A DNA stretch of 64,000 nucleotides, taken from assembly GCA_039105265.1 (NCBI GenBank), contig JAPFFF010000030.1, positions 1,488,001 to 1,552,000 of the forward strand. The letters run 5' to 3'. The stretch's first letter is position 1; the number at the start of each line of letters is the position of its first letter. Below the pieces are notes generated by a model that saw only the letters and a list, made by a program, of their open reading frames with translations, was not told where the DNA came from and did not search any database. Origin of the DNA: Tritrichomonas musculus. Its lineage: Eukaryota; Parabasalia; Tritrichomonadida; Tritrichomonadidae. This document shows, one piece after another, positions 52,727 through 62,661 of the stretch. The position numbers and the translations under genes were made by a program.

Positions 52727-53452
52727 CTAATTCAAGTTATATATTTTCTTGAATCTATTTACATATACATTGACAGTTCTATTTTTAGTATCCTTCATGC
52801 TAACAAATAGAACACCTGATTTATTCTCTTTGATATATAATTCTCTGTAACGTACTCCGTTGAAATAGTAAAACTTATTATCGAAATAATAATAGTTCTC
52901 AAATAAGTGGTCACCGTATTTATTCACGACAATTGCATCTTCATCTATATCGTCAAAATACTCGTATACAATACCTCTCGTTGAACTCCTATTTTTATTA
53001 TTATCTTGAGTCGAAACCCATCGTAAACATTTTACATGATAATATGTCCTATCCTGCTCTATATGGTCGACGATAGTTTTGTTTACAGGGTCATCGTTAT
53101 ATATGAATTGTAGTGCAACAAGTCTATGTTTTTGTTGACAGCTACCATTGAGAGATACTTGGATGTATCCGCTAGTTTTATTTTTGAATTCAGTAACAAT
53201 CCTACCAGTTGCTATCTTACGAATTGGATAAGGGTAGCAGTTCCATATCTCATACTCGTTTTCATAATTCTTGAGGGGGAACCATTTAGCATCTTCATCC
53301 TTTTCAACGGTGGGACATACATCATCACCGCGTCCATCTGTATTGCAACCAACATCGACAAGATCAGGGGTAGCCTTCAATCTAGCATTCTCCTCCTCAA
53401 GTAATTTGATGCGTTCCAATAATTGGTCAATATTGATATTATCGTGAGACAT
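52727..53452 (-). CDS. NUMOD4/HNH-type endonuclease within the Polinton (241 aa)
   Basis: After a short coiled coil (DQLLERIKLLEEENARLK), residues from about 55 match NUMOD4 plus HNH: WFPLKNYENEYEIWNCYPYP, IRKIATGRIV, GYIQVSLNG, HRLVALQFIYNDDP, KTIVDHIEQDRTYYHV and CLRWVSTQDN. This is the usual layout of free-standing phage-type HNH homing endonucleases. It is on the opposite strand to its neighbours and 62 bp from the divergent polymerase gene. It would make a site-specific cut, perhaps aiding its own spread or the element's. Confidence 0.8.
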   Translation of the reverse strand: MSHDNINIDQLLERIKLLEEENARLKATPDLVDVGCNTDGRGDDVCPTVEKDEDAKWFPLKNYENEYEIWNCYPYPIRKIATGRIVTEFKNKTSGYIQVSLNGSCQQKHRLVALQFIYNDDPVNKTIVDHIEQDRTYYHVKCLRWVSTQDNNKNRSSTRGIVYEYFDDIDEDAIVVNKYGDHLFENYYYFDNKFYYFNGVRYRELYIKENKSGVLFVSMKDTKNRTVNVYVNRFKKIYNLN

Positions 53453-53514
53453 TTTGATAGCGCGATAAAAAAATGAGTTGATTTTGAAACCGGGCCATTT
53501 TTAATGATATATAA
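53453..53514. promoter_or_regulatory. Divergent promoter region, HNH gene / polymerase gene
   Basis: Only 62 bp separate the two start codons. It contains GCGCGATAAAAAAATGAG near the HNH side and CCATTTTTAATGATATATAA before the polymerase ATG. Both promoters must lie here or inside the genes. Confidence 0.4.
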
Positions 53515-56500
53515 ATGAAAAATAAATTATTGAGTAAGCTCACCAAAAGAGATATCTTATCGTTACCCGGATTCGCTAATAAAACTGCATCGTTGAGAGA
53601 GTTGAAGGGTGAGTTATCGAATCGATTGATAAGTATGCATATTAATAGGAGAGGTGTTTGCGTTGATGATTATATTAGAGCATTTGATAAGGATGATAAT
53701 AAATTATTCGCGACCATTCGTAAAAGCAAATCGAGTCATATCAATCGAGTTCAGCAACGTAATCAGTATAAAAATAGTATTCGCGACAACGCATTAGAGG
53801 AGAGGCTTATATTAAACATCCCCATCAACTTATATCAATCCAAGACTGATGAGAGAATTCAATATGAGAAACGAATCAAGGATGTTGTCAATAAACGCAA
53901 TTTCCAAAAATATATGACCGAATATATGTTATACGTGAATAGGAGGATATCATTTGATGTGTTGATAGGAGATGATGAAGACAAACGTTTAGCATTTTGT
54001 GAGGCGTTGAGAAAATGTTATAGTTTGAAAGGTGATGAGAGACCTGTTGTCAAAGCTCACTCACTCGATGGTACCTATAAATATTTCACCCTGAGTGATA
54101 AATGGATGATTGATAACACGATTGGTCATATCGCAGGCACCGTTGATTTGATCGAAGATGCTAGTGATGTAAATCCCAACTACAACAGCACATTTATACC
54201 CGTTCGATACGAAGCATTATTTGTAACTAAAAGTAAGTTCAAAAAGACCACCACATTTTCGATACAAAAATTGGACCCTGATACGAATACAGTTTATAAT
54301 GAAGAGATTGAGATTGATGAAGATTTTAGAAACATGTATGATGGCGGATTTTTCCCATATATCAATTTGAGCAATATCGATTTGACAGATTACCATATAT
54401 TTAGTTCCATAGACAAAAATAATTATAAGGACAACTGCTTCGTATATGCATGTATTCAATCAGGTGTGTTTGAGATAGATGAAATAAATCATTTGAGGAA
54501 TTATATTAGGACTAAGCGAGTTCCTTGTAATCGTATTATCAGTGTTGCCAAGGAATTCAAATGCCACTTCATTATACGACGTATCGATGAATCCAAAGAT
54601 ACTCGCCACCAATATAATGTTAGAATTGATACGCGAAAGAAACCATGGGCTAAGGATTACGTGAGAACTGTCGACCTACTCCTATATAAGAATCACTACA
54701 TGATTAATAAAAATATCATGGCGACAACATATTATTTGGAACATAGAGATGAGCTCGATGAAAAATTTGCTCATATTCCAATTGATAGGAGAGTTCTAAT
54801 CAAGGGTGTTAATAAAGATACCCCTCTATATAAAAATGAAGGTACCACTCCAATGATTATTCTACGTAAGATGTTTGATTTAAACTTATTTAGAGAGATT
54901 AAGAATTGTGAATTAAATATATTAGCAACGACCGAATTCAATAATAATCTCAATGACTATGTCGATTTAAATTATGATGAGGAGCTATGTTGCAAACCTA
55001 TCAAAACAGATACTAATTACGGTAAGCAATGGAGTAGGATTTATTATAGCGATTACGAAACCAACTCAACGGTGTCTCCTCATGTTCCATATCTAAATTG
55101 TACAGCTTGGAGAGATGGTGCATATATTCACAGTATATCTTTCACAGGAGATAATATTAATGAACAGCTATTAGATTATTTACAGGACCAATCATTAACA
55201 TACTTTCACAATCTAAAATATGATGCATGCTTCTTCATGAACACATATGGTTGGCGGCCCAAGATACTTGAGCGAGCAGGTACTATATTACAAATCATCA
55301 TGAACAAATATATCGATAACAAGATTGTGAAAACGTTAACGTTCCGCAACAGCTATTCTCTAATTAATAAGCCCTTGAGGAAATTCGCGAGCATGTTCAA
55401 CTTAGATGTCCACAAGGAAATCATGGCTTATAAGTTATATACGGAACATAATATTAAACGTTGTATCGTGCCAGCGTTAGAATTCCAAATACAATATTAT
55501 GATGAGAAAAAAGATGAGAAATCTTTGCATGAGATTGCACGAGATTTTAAACAGTTGATTGAAAATGCGAAGATAGCTGATGCGTATGACTCATTAAATA
55601 TAGATATTATGAAATATGCGAAATTTTATTGCAAGAAGGATTGCATAGTTTTGATGAAGGGCTTGGAGAAATTTAATGAAGACCTCATGAAAATATTTCA
55701 TGAAACCAAGATTAATATGTTAAACATTCATAACTATATATCTATCTCAGCTATTGGATACGATTTCGCTAAGAGATATGGATGCTTTAATGGATGCTAT
55801 GAGTTGAGTGGTAAGCCCCAGAATTTTATCCTGAGATGTGTAAGCGGAGGTAGGACAATGACTGCGAATAATGATAAGCAATACATAGAGGGGCGCATCC
55901 AAGACTTCGATGCCGTGTCTTTATATCCATCTGCGATGAGAATTATGAATGGGGTGCCAAAGGGCAAGCCTAAGATCATCCCCGCAAATGTTTCGAAGGA
56001 AGAGCTGTTGAGATATGACACGTTTTTTGCAGAAATCAATATTACAAAAATTAAATGTAAGAGTGATATTGATTACAAATTTGGGCATGTATTCCATCGG
56101 GATGATAATGGTAGCAAGATATTTGATAACAATCCAGTCACCCATTTCTATATCGACAAGATAGCATTCATGGATTTAATGGAGTTTTATGATTTCGATT
56201 ATGAGTTCATTCGCGGATACTATTTCAATGAAGGTTTCAATACAACTATAAATAAGTTCATCGATAAATTATTTAGACTTAGATTGAGATACCAACGAGC
56301 ATGTAATCCGTTGGAGCAAACTATTAAGCTGCTCCTCAATAGTATATATGGTAAGTCTATTTTGAAAGCTATTCCAATCGAGACTAAATCCGTCCCAAAG
56401 GAGAAGATATATAACTATATCTGGAGGAATTATAATTATATAAGTGAGATTACAGAAACCGATAATATTAACAACGTTTATGTTAAGAAGATGAAGCCTA

Positions 56501-57045
56501 TATATAATCACTTCAACCTACCACAATTTGGGGCATCAGTTCTCTCATGGAGTAAGCATATTATGAATAGAGTTATGAATACGGCTGAGCAACACGGCAT
56601 CAATATATATTATCAAGATACTGATAGCATGCATATTATGGAAGATGATGTTGAACGCATCGCAAAAATATATAATTCAAAATATGGGAGACAATTGATT
56701 GGTAAGCAGATGTGTCAGTTTCATATTGATTTCGACAGATTTGATGGTGCTGTTGGCGAAGTCCATTCACGTAAACTGATAGCGCTTGGTAAGAAATCAT
56801 ATCTAGATATACTGGTCGATGAGAATGGCAACGAAGGATATCATATTAGAATGAAAGGTGTTCCTAAACAATGTATTCTCAATTATTGTAAGCATCATAA
56901 TATTAGTGTTGAAGAATTATATGAGCTCATGTATAATGGTGAGGAGATTACATTTAACCTACTCGATGGTGCCAATTGTTTTCGCAAAAATAAATTGTAT
57001 CAGCAAATCAATCTCCCTCAATTTAATAGGACAATGAAGTTTTAA
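53515..57045 (+). CDS. Polinton protein-primed family B DNA polymerase (1176 aa)
   Basis: N-terminal residues 4-57 carry the LPGF module (LLSKLTKRDILSLPGF). A middle segment with DNCFVYACIQSG (Cys308) and NHYMI (His394) has the spacing of an OTU/papain-like cysteine peptidase, as proposed for some Polinton polymerases (inference). The 3'-5' exonuclease follows (SDYETN near 512; FHNLKYDACF; YCKKDC). Polymerase motifs are complete: A DAVSLYPSAM near 798, B KLLLNSIYGK near 938, C YYQDTDSMHI near 1030. It would replicate the linear element from a terminal protein. It ends 29 bases from the convergent giant gene. Confidence 0.95.
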   Translation: MKNKLLSKLTKRDILSLPGFANKTASLRELKGELSNRLISMHINRRGVCVDDYIRAFDKDDNKLFATIRKSKSSHINRVQQRNQYKNSIRDNALEERLILNIPINLYQSKTDERIQYEKRIKDVVNKRNFQKYMTEYMLYVNRRISFDVLIGDDEDKRLAFCEALRKCYSLKGDERPVVKAHSLDGTYKYFTLSDKWMIDNTIGHIAGTVDLIEDASDVNPNYNSTFIPVRYEALFVTKSKFKKTTTFSIQKLDPDTNTVYNEEIEIDEDFRNMYDGGFFPYINLSNIDLTDYHIFSSIDKNNYKDNCFVYACIQSGVFEIDEINHLRNYIRTKRVPCNRIISVAKEFKCHFIIRRIDESKDTRHQYNVRIDTRKKPWAKDYVRTVDLLLYKNHYMINKNIMATTYYLEHRDELDEKFAHIPIDRRVLIKGVNKDTPLYKNEGTTPMIILRKMFDLNLFREIKNCELNILATTEFNNNLNDYVDLNYDEELCCKPIKTDTNYGKQWSRIYYSDYETNSTVSPHVPYLNCTAWRDGAYIHSISFTGDNINEQLLDYLQDQSLTYFHNLKYDACFFMNTYGWRPKILERAGTILQIIMNKYIDNKIVKTLTFRNSYSLINKPLRKFASMFNLDVHKEIMAYKLYTEHNIKRCIVPALEFQIQYYDEKKDEKSLHEIARDFKQLIENAKIADAYDSLNIDIMKYAKFYCKKDCIVLMKGLEKFNEDLMKIFHETKINMLNIHNYISISAIGYDFAKRYGCFNGCYELSGKPQNFILRCVSGGRTMTANNDKQYIEGRIQDFDAVSLYPSAMRIMNGVPKGKPKIIPANVSKEELLRYDTFFAEINITKIKCKSDIDYKFGHVFHRDDNGSKIFDNNPVTHFYIDKIAFMDLMEFYDFDYEFIRGYYFNEGFNTTINKFIDKLFRLRLRYQRACNPLEQTIKLLLNSIYGKSILKAIPIETKSVPKEKIYNYIWRNYNYISEITETDNINNVYVKKMKPIYNHFNLPQFGASVLSWSKHIMNRVMNTAEQHGINIYYQDTDSMHIMEDDVERIAKIYNSKYGRQLIGKQMCQFHIDFDRFDGAVGEVHSRKLIALGKKSYLDILVDENGNEGYHIRMKGVPKQCILNYCKHHNISVEELYELMYNGEEITFNLLDGANCFRKNKLYQQINLPQFNRTMKF

Positions 57046-57074
57046 TATTTTTGATTGGCTAGCTGATGACTAAC

Positions 57075-60000
57075 TTATTGAGTGGTGAATAAACCATTTT
57101 CTAATGATGCTAATCTTGATTCAAAAGATTCTATGGTTGCTTTCAAATTTGTGTTCTCAGTTACCAAATTTTCTATCCTTGTCTTCAGTTCATCATAATC
57201 ACTTTTTAATGCGTAATTTGACAAATCAACTGGTTCTGGGATATCTGTTTTCAAAGCAAAAGTGTTCGACACATATCTTGCTGAATAAGCGTTTTTGTCT
57301 GTTGGTTCGATATTTTTGGTTATTGAACATGATAAAATTTCCGGTGTTTCACCACTTCCTGGATTGATTAATTCATGGGAGTGATACAGTATCCAAAGAC
57401 CAGAACTACTTCCTTCGATACGAATTATCTGAGAGGGTTGTTCGTCATCATCGTCATTGTACGAATAATCTATGTGAACATAATGAGCCGTATAGAAATT
57501 GTTTGATGAGACAATATCCAACCCATATTGCTCAATCATTTCATGATATGTGTCGTAATCCAAATCAGGAATTGTATTATTGACGATTTTGAATTGAATA
57601 GTTGTTTGCCCCTCAATAATTTCTGGAATAATGCTTTTCATAGCATAATTGGTTAAATCAACAGGTTCAGGTATATCTTTCTTTAATGCATACTCCTTTA
57701 GTACATCATTGACCTCATCAACCGTGGGGTATTCATTTATGATTGTAGCTAGTGAAGCATCATTAGATTTGGTCTGTTCATGGATAGCATCAATTTTATT
57801 ATGAAGAGCATTTATGTCACAGGTATAGGCTAAATCATTTAGTGTAAATGACATCCTCCTAACACAAGTATTCTCCTTGATAGTAATAGTATTGACTTTA
57901 ACATTTTGGGGATTAGGTATGATTATAATCTTATCATTGAGAGTGCATGTTGGGAAGTAATCGCAACCTTCATATTGACTAACACTACCATTGTCTATAG
58001 TAATTGTAACAATATATTCCTCATAGTCTATATCATTGAATTCGCTAATAAACATTAACATCAGCCTAACTTTGATAGTTCCATTTGTAATCACATCTTC
58101 GGCTTCAAGATGAACATCCTTATTGACTAGCTTACCAACAATATCAATAGTGTCATCTCTAACTAAATTATTTTTGGAAATATAGATATCATCAAGTAGG
58201 GTTGTATTAAATTCAACCTCATTTATTTTTTCAGCTAATAGTCTAAATGCTGGTTTCAATGACTCCCTGAAGTGGTTGCATAAATCGATAGCATCTCTAT
58301 AGGTTGTAATGGTTGTTGAGGGGTTGTTAACATCATCAGTATATTCGACAGCAACTTTATCTGCATCGCACCAATTTATGATTGGAGTTAAATCAGTTGT
58401 AGTTGACCTTGCTATTTTTAATGGAGGTAGATTGCTTCCATCACCTAGATGATATAAAGCTTGCTCACCTTGGGATATACCTTCAATGGTTGAATCTATA
58501 CCAGCTTTAGTGATTGTGAACCCTGTTCGAAACAACGTCAATCCAACATTGGCTATGCTACCAGCCGTGCCGATGACTCCAAATGCCAGGGCTACATTTG
58601 ATACGATTCGAACCTGGTCGATATCATCTTGCAAGTGTTGAGTAATTCTTTTAGTCTCACCCATTTCTGCATTTAATGTATCCACTCTACTGGTCAAATC
58701 TTTAACATCATAACTAACTACATCAAAGTTGTTAGTGAGTACATTCAAATCACTCCTCATGGTAGTAATATTATCAGCCGTAATGACCTTAGATGATGTT
58801 ATATTGTAATCAGTATATAAGGTTGTCGCGGCATCTGGTCTCGGGAGTACTTCATAATATTGTTGGTCGATTATATATTTGAATGCGTTAGTTGACGGGT
58901 CCCAATTCACTTCATCAATGGGGTCAGTGAAATCTTTCTTCAAATATAGTTCAATATTTTTGGTATCTGTATTAATTTTAGTAGTAGAATATTCATAGCT
59001 AATCTTCTCAATCGTATCGAGGACAGGGATGACATCAACATATACCTTGCCATTCTTTTGAGCATGGAACCCATCTGGTTTGAATGATAACCTAGTGCCA
59101 GTAATCGAATCCCCCAAATATATATCCAAATATATCTTATCAATCAGGTCGGTTCGAATTCCCTCGATGTTATCCATTGATAAATATAAAATGATGGTAC
59201 CATAATACCCTGGATGTAACGAGTTCGATAGACCATCTGTTAAATGGTTCTCGTAAGCATATGTCATATTCCATTCACTACCATCTCTAATAGTACCATC
59301 ATTCATTTGAATTTTGAATACATGTTTATAGTTTTTCAATAGCGAATGCATCAAACCATTCCCTTCATTTGTAATTATCGACTCGTGCAAATCTGTTTGC
59401 TTAATAGTTATCCAGCAACCGTAGCAATCGTTAGTTTTCTTACTGGGTCGAAGATTCCATTTGGTGATAACTTTAGAATTGAGTCTACCTTGGATATTAT
59501 TACCTGTCCAATAGCCTTTATTGGAATGGGTCTCATCAGCACACCATTTCAATGACCAATGGTTACCAAAACAATGTTCTGTAAACTTGAATTCGAGTTG
59601 GTCTGGTATAGTATAATCATCAGGCACCTCAAATATAATTTTGTAGTAATCCTCATCCTGTATAATGTAATCCTGAATAATGGATGGCTTATAGAAGTAG
59701 TGGACATCACTTTTATGAAGCTTCAACGCATTATCAGCAATTATGGTTTTACATTTAATAGGCTTATCCGTTTTCAATAGAGTTGGTGTGTATTCATTCA
59801 TAATTGATAACTCTCCATTGAGGAATAGCTTATATGGATGAAATGGTAACTTTTTATCAAATGCTATATAAAACTTACCATCGAGGTCATTTTGGTCAGC
59901 AGGTCCAATGGATCTTGTTGCGATTAAAGAACTATCATTGATAATACAGAAATTTTGATACGAATCAAATTTGATTACTGGACACAGTATCTTATTATTT

Positions 60001-61892
60001 TTGGATACAATATAGAACTCTTTAATATATCTGCCTTTGCTATCATATATAACATTCTTTCGTAACACAATTTTGAAAATTGGTCTATTGTAGCTGAGGA
60101 AGGCTTGTTTTTGTTCATCAGGAACATTAATAACTAATAGGTTACATTCGATATTATTAATGGTATTTGTTAATGAAGATACATCCTTGTTTGTAATTAT
60201 GAATTCATCGATACCTGCCTCACTGGCAAAATTTGAATCGCCTGCGGGTATCTTATCCAATCTATCCATGACATAATTATGAGCCTCACATAAATTATTC
60301 ACCAAATCAATCGTATCAACAAATACTGATGCTACATCCAATAATGGGTTATCATCCGTTAGTATATCAATCTCATCACTAAGGGGTGTTGGTTTAGCTT
60401 TCTTCTTGAGGCGAGCTGCTATAGCTGCATGCTCTCTCTTCATCTCTTCAAATTTCAATTTATGCTCCATGGGACTAAGCTTCTTATAGGTCTTCTCCTC
60501 ATTGAATATTATTTTGATTCCATATATAATCAGTAATAATGTCAATTGAAACGTGCCTGCACATATTAGAAAATTATCAGGTTCTTGGAGCCATTTAATG
60601 AAACTACCAAAGTTATCAAATACTTTATGTACTGTAGATGAATCAATTGTTGGTAGTGCATCAACAACCCTATCCTTAAATGTGATTAGGTAGCGAACCA
60701 GTTTACCAGATGTATCTATTGTATAATGCCAGATGTATCCTGAATTAAAATATAATGATTCCATCAATGATGTGGCTGTATTGTATGTTACCTTACTCAT
60801 AGATGATACCCCTGAGAGTGTGTATGATAATAGCTTACCAGTTATAGAGAATGTACTTTTCAATAGAAGTAGCATAAAACTTGATGTCTTGACCACTACA
60901 TTGATAACTTTATCCATGTTATCGTGACTGATAGGTGACTTGTTTTCAATCAGTGTATCCACATCTTCGATATCATACTCCTTATTATCATCTGGATTCA
61001 CGATGACATCATATTTGGTTGGCTCGACTGGGAGGTCATCACCTGATGGAGCTTTTTGACACTTCACTTTGCGTATCTCATATCTATCATTTATTTTTAG
61101 GACAACGAGGTACTCCATATTCTCAAGTGTATTCAAGAGATTTGTTATATCACTATTGGAAGCAGTTGATATATCATTTTGAAGACCATTCAATATTTGT
61201 AATAGGTTTGCATTATTGGTATTGAGACTGGTGAATAGATTGGCATATGTTTTGATATTATTTGTTGCATTGAGATTATTTGATAATGAGGAGCCAAATA
61301 AATTCAGTTGACCATTAGGATATATATCTGTATTCTCAAATCCGGATTTCTTCACAAACCCATTCATGTTAGATAATAATGATTGAATCGAAGTATTGGA
61401 TGAGTTGTATGTTTTGATGACATCATTTATACTTGACGGATTGTGTGGTTGAATTATGTTGTTGTTATCGATATAATTCATTTGACTCAATGATATATCT
61501 GTGTTCGCCAAATCACTCAAATCGACCCCATCTATATTTAGGTCATGTATATATTTGGTTAGATTATTAAAATTGGTTCTCAATAATTCCATCAGTTTAT
61601 TATAAGTGGTACAATATTGTGTATTTGTAGCACCATCAGCGAAGACAGGTAAGCTTTGCCCACCAGTAATAGTTAAATCTTTAAATGAATCAATTTTAAA
61701 GTCCTTTCCTAATGCCATTTGGTCAACTTCAGCTTTGCTATATATATTATTGAATGCGACTGGTTCACCATCCTCTCGTGTGAAACTGAATTGTTCGTTA
61801 CCTTCATCATCTTCAGCTACTTCTATCGACAAACCTTTATCCTTTAACTTGGTTGCTTCATTACAACGAAAAGCATATGGTACAATAGACAT
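57075..61892 (-). CDS. Giant fibre-like protein of the Polinton (1605 aa)
   Basis: A 1605-residue protein filling almost a quarter of the element. Two hydrophobic segments (about 434-456, FLICAGTFQLTLLLIIYGIK; about 1094-1120, VALAFGVIGTAGSIANVGLT) could be membrane anchors or buried. The N-terminal third is Asn/Ser-rich and helical. The middle has beta-rich domains. The C-terminus has phage-tail-fibre-type repeats: ALKKDIPEPVDLTNYAMKS near 1400 and ALKTDIPEPVDLSNYALKS near 1545, about 144 residues apart, then a coiled coil (about 1565-1600). Such repeats often trimerise in attachment fibres. Whether it sits on a virion or on the host membrane is unknown. Confidence 0.7.
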   Translation of the reverse strand: MSIVPYAFRCNEATKLKDKGLSIEVAEDDEGNEQFSFTREDGEPVAFNNIYSKAEVDQMALGKDFKIDSFKDLTITGGQSLPVFADGATNTQYCTTYNKLMELLRTNFNNLTKYIHDLNIDGVDLSDLANTDISLSQMNYIDNNNIIQPHNPSSINDVIKTYNSSNTSIQSLLSNMNGFVKKSGFENTDIYPNGQLNLFGSSLSNNLNATNNIKTYANLFTSLNTNNANLLQILNGLQNDISTASNSDITNLLNTLENMEYLVVLKINDRYEIRKVKCQKAPSGDDLPVEPTKYDVIVNPDDNKEYDIEDVDTLIENKSPISHDNMDKVINVVVKTSSFMLLLLKSTFSITGKLLSYTLSGVSSMSKVTYNTATSLMESLYFNSGYIWHYTIDTSGKLVRYLITFKDRVVDALPTIDSSTVHKVFDNFGSFIKWLQEPDNFLICAGTFQLTLLLIIYGIKIIFNEEKTYKKLSPMEHKLKFEEMKREHAAIAARLKKKAKPTPLSDEIDILTDDNPLLDVASVFVDTIDLVNNLCEAHNYVMDRLDKIPAGDSNFASEAGIDEFIITNKDVSSLTNTINNIECNLLVINVPDEQKQAFLSYNRPIFKIVLRKNVIYDSKGRYIKEFYIVSKNNKILCPVIKFDSYQNFCIINDSSLIATRSIGPADQNDLDGKFYIAFDKKLPFHPYKLFLNGELSIMNEYTPTLLKTDKPIKCKTIIADNALKLHKSDVHYFYKPSIIQDYIIQDEDYYKIIFEVPDDYTIPDQLEFKFTEHCFGNHWSLKWCADETHSNKGYWTGNNIQGRLNSKVITKWNLRPSKKTNDCYGCWITIKQTDLHESIITNEGNGLMHSLLKNYKHVFKIQMNDGTIRDGSEWNMTYAYENHLTDGLSNSLHPGYYGTIILYLSMDNIEGIRTDLIDKIYLDIYLGDSITGTRLSFKPDGFHAQKNGKVYVDVIPVLDTIEKISYEYSTTKINTDTKNIELYLKKDFTDPIDEVNWDPSTNAFKYIIDQQYYEVLPRPDAATTLYTDYNITSSKVITADNITTMRSDLNVLTNNFDVVSYDVKDLTSRVDTLNAEMGETKRITQHLQDDIDQVRIVSNVALAFGVIGTAGSIANVGLTLFRTGFTITKAGIDSTIEGISQGEQALYHLGDGSNLPPLKIARSTTTDLTPIINWCDADKVAVEYTDDVNNPSTTITTYRDAIDLCNHFRESLKPAFRLLAEKINEVEFNTTLLDDIYISKNNLVRDDTIDIVGKLVNKDVHLEAEDVITNGTIKVRLMLMFISEFNDIDYEEYIVTITIDNGSVSQYEGCDYFPTCTLNDKIIIIPNPQNVKVNTITIKENTCVRRMSFTLNDLAYTCDINALHNKIDAIHEQTKSNDASLATIINEYPTVDEVNDVLKEYALKKDIPEPVDLTNYAMKSIIPEIIEGQTTIQFKIVNNTIPDLDYDTYHEMIEQYGLDIVSSNNFYTAHYVHIDYSYNDDDDEQPSQIIRIEGSSSGLWILYHSHELINPGSGETPEILSCSITKNIEPTDKNAYSARYVSNTFALKTDIPEPVDLSNYALKSDYDELKTRIENLVTENTNLKATIESFESRLASLENGLFTTQ

Positions 61893-61908
61893 TTTAACAG
61901 ATAGTAAA
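61893..61908. promoter_or_regulatory. Very short divergent intergenic region
   Basis: Only 16 bp (TTTTAACAGATAGTAAA region) separate the divergent start codons of the giant gene and the last plus-strand gene. Each promoter must overlap the other gene's 5' end or lie within it. Confidence 0.5.
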
Positions 61909-62655
61909 ATGTTGTGTTCAGTTAATAGTAATGCAACAGATTATAGTCTGGTGAAGCTAAATGTAGACATACCTTGGAAATGTGATTATGTGAAGTATTA
62001 TGTTTCCTCAATCAATACAAAGGGGAATATATTGATAGTAACTAAGGATGACTATTTGATGTTTTCATATGAGGACGGAAATAATGAACGTTCGCTGATG
62101 ATAGAATTTAAAGACACATATTATTACTCAATGCTTGGATTGGTTAAATACTTGAATAGTTGTCAAAACATAATTGTGTTCAAAAATATTGATGGTAGGA
62201 CAATGAGTTTATCGAGTCAGCATAAAGTATCGTTCATTAGAGGTTCTCATAGAGCTAAACTGATAACAGGATTATATAGTGTAAAGAATGAAGTTGTTAT
62301 ACCTGCTAACAATGAGACAGTTGTACCTGATTTGCCAATATTGGATTATGCCAATAGATTATATCTCGTATCACTACAAGGTCAAGCTGTACATAGTATT
62401 ATAGGAGAACATGAATATACACCATCTGTGATTGCAACAGTTGATACTGTTATAGAACCACAGGCACCTATTATAATTGATTACGATTCATCTAAACCAA
62501 TCAAAATTAAAACATTTACCGATTCACTAAAGCACATCGAAATGAGGCTAGTAGATTTCATGTACCAACCTGTCATATTAAAGTCTCCATTATTTGTCAA
62601 CATTAAAATTAAACCTGCAGGGACAACTAATATTGACACGCCAACGAATCATTAA
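61909..62655 (+). CDS. Polinton hypothetical protein at right end (248 aa)
   Basis: I chose the ATG at 61909 because the open frame further upstream is the reverse complement of the giant gene. The protein is beta-rich (KGNILIVTKDDYLMFSYEDG, ANRLYLVSLQGQAVHSII) with a C-terminal LVDFMYQPVILKSPLF. It has no recognised domain; a virion or assembly role fits its place in the element but is not shown. It stops seven bases before the right terminal repeat. Confidence 0.6.
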   Translation: MLCSVNSNATDYSLVKLNVDIPWKCDYVKYYVSSINTKGNILIVTKDDYLMFSYEDGNNERSLMIEFKDTYYYSMLGLVKYLNSCQNIIVFKNIDGRTMSLSSQHKVSFIRGSHRAKLITGLYSVKNEVVIPANNETVVPDLPILDYANRLYLVSLQGQAVHSIIGEHEYTPSVIATVDTVIEPQAPIIIDYDSSKPIKIKTFTDSLKHIEMRLVDFMYQPVILKSPLFVNIKIKPAGTTNIDTPTNH

Positions 62656-62661
62656 GCTTGG

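Noticed and set aside
61606-61908. Upstream extension of the right-end Polinton gene
   Set aside because: This part is the reverse complement of the giant gene's N-terminal coding region; the first plausible ATG is at 61909.
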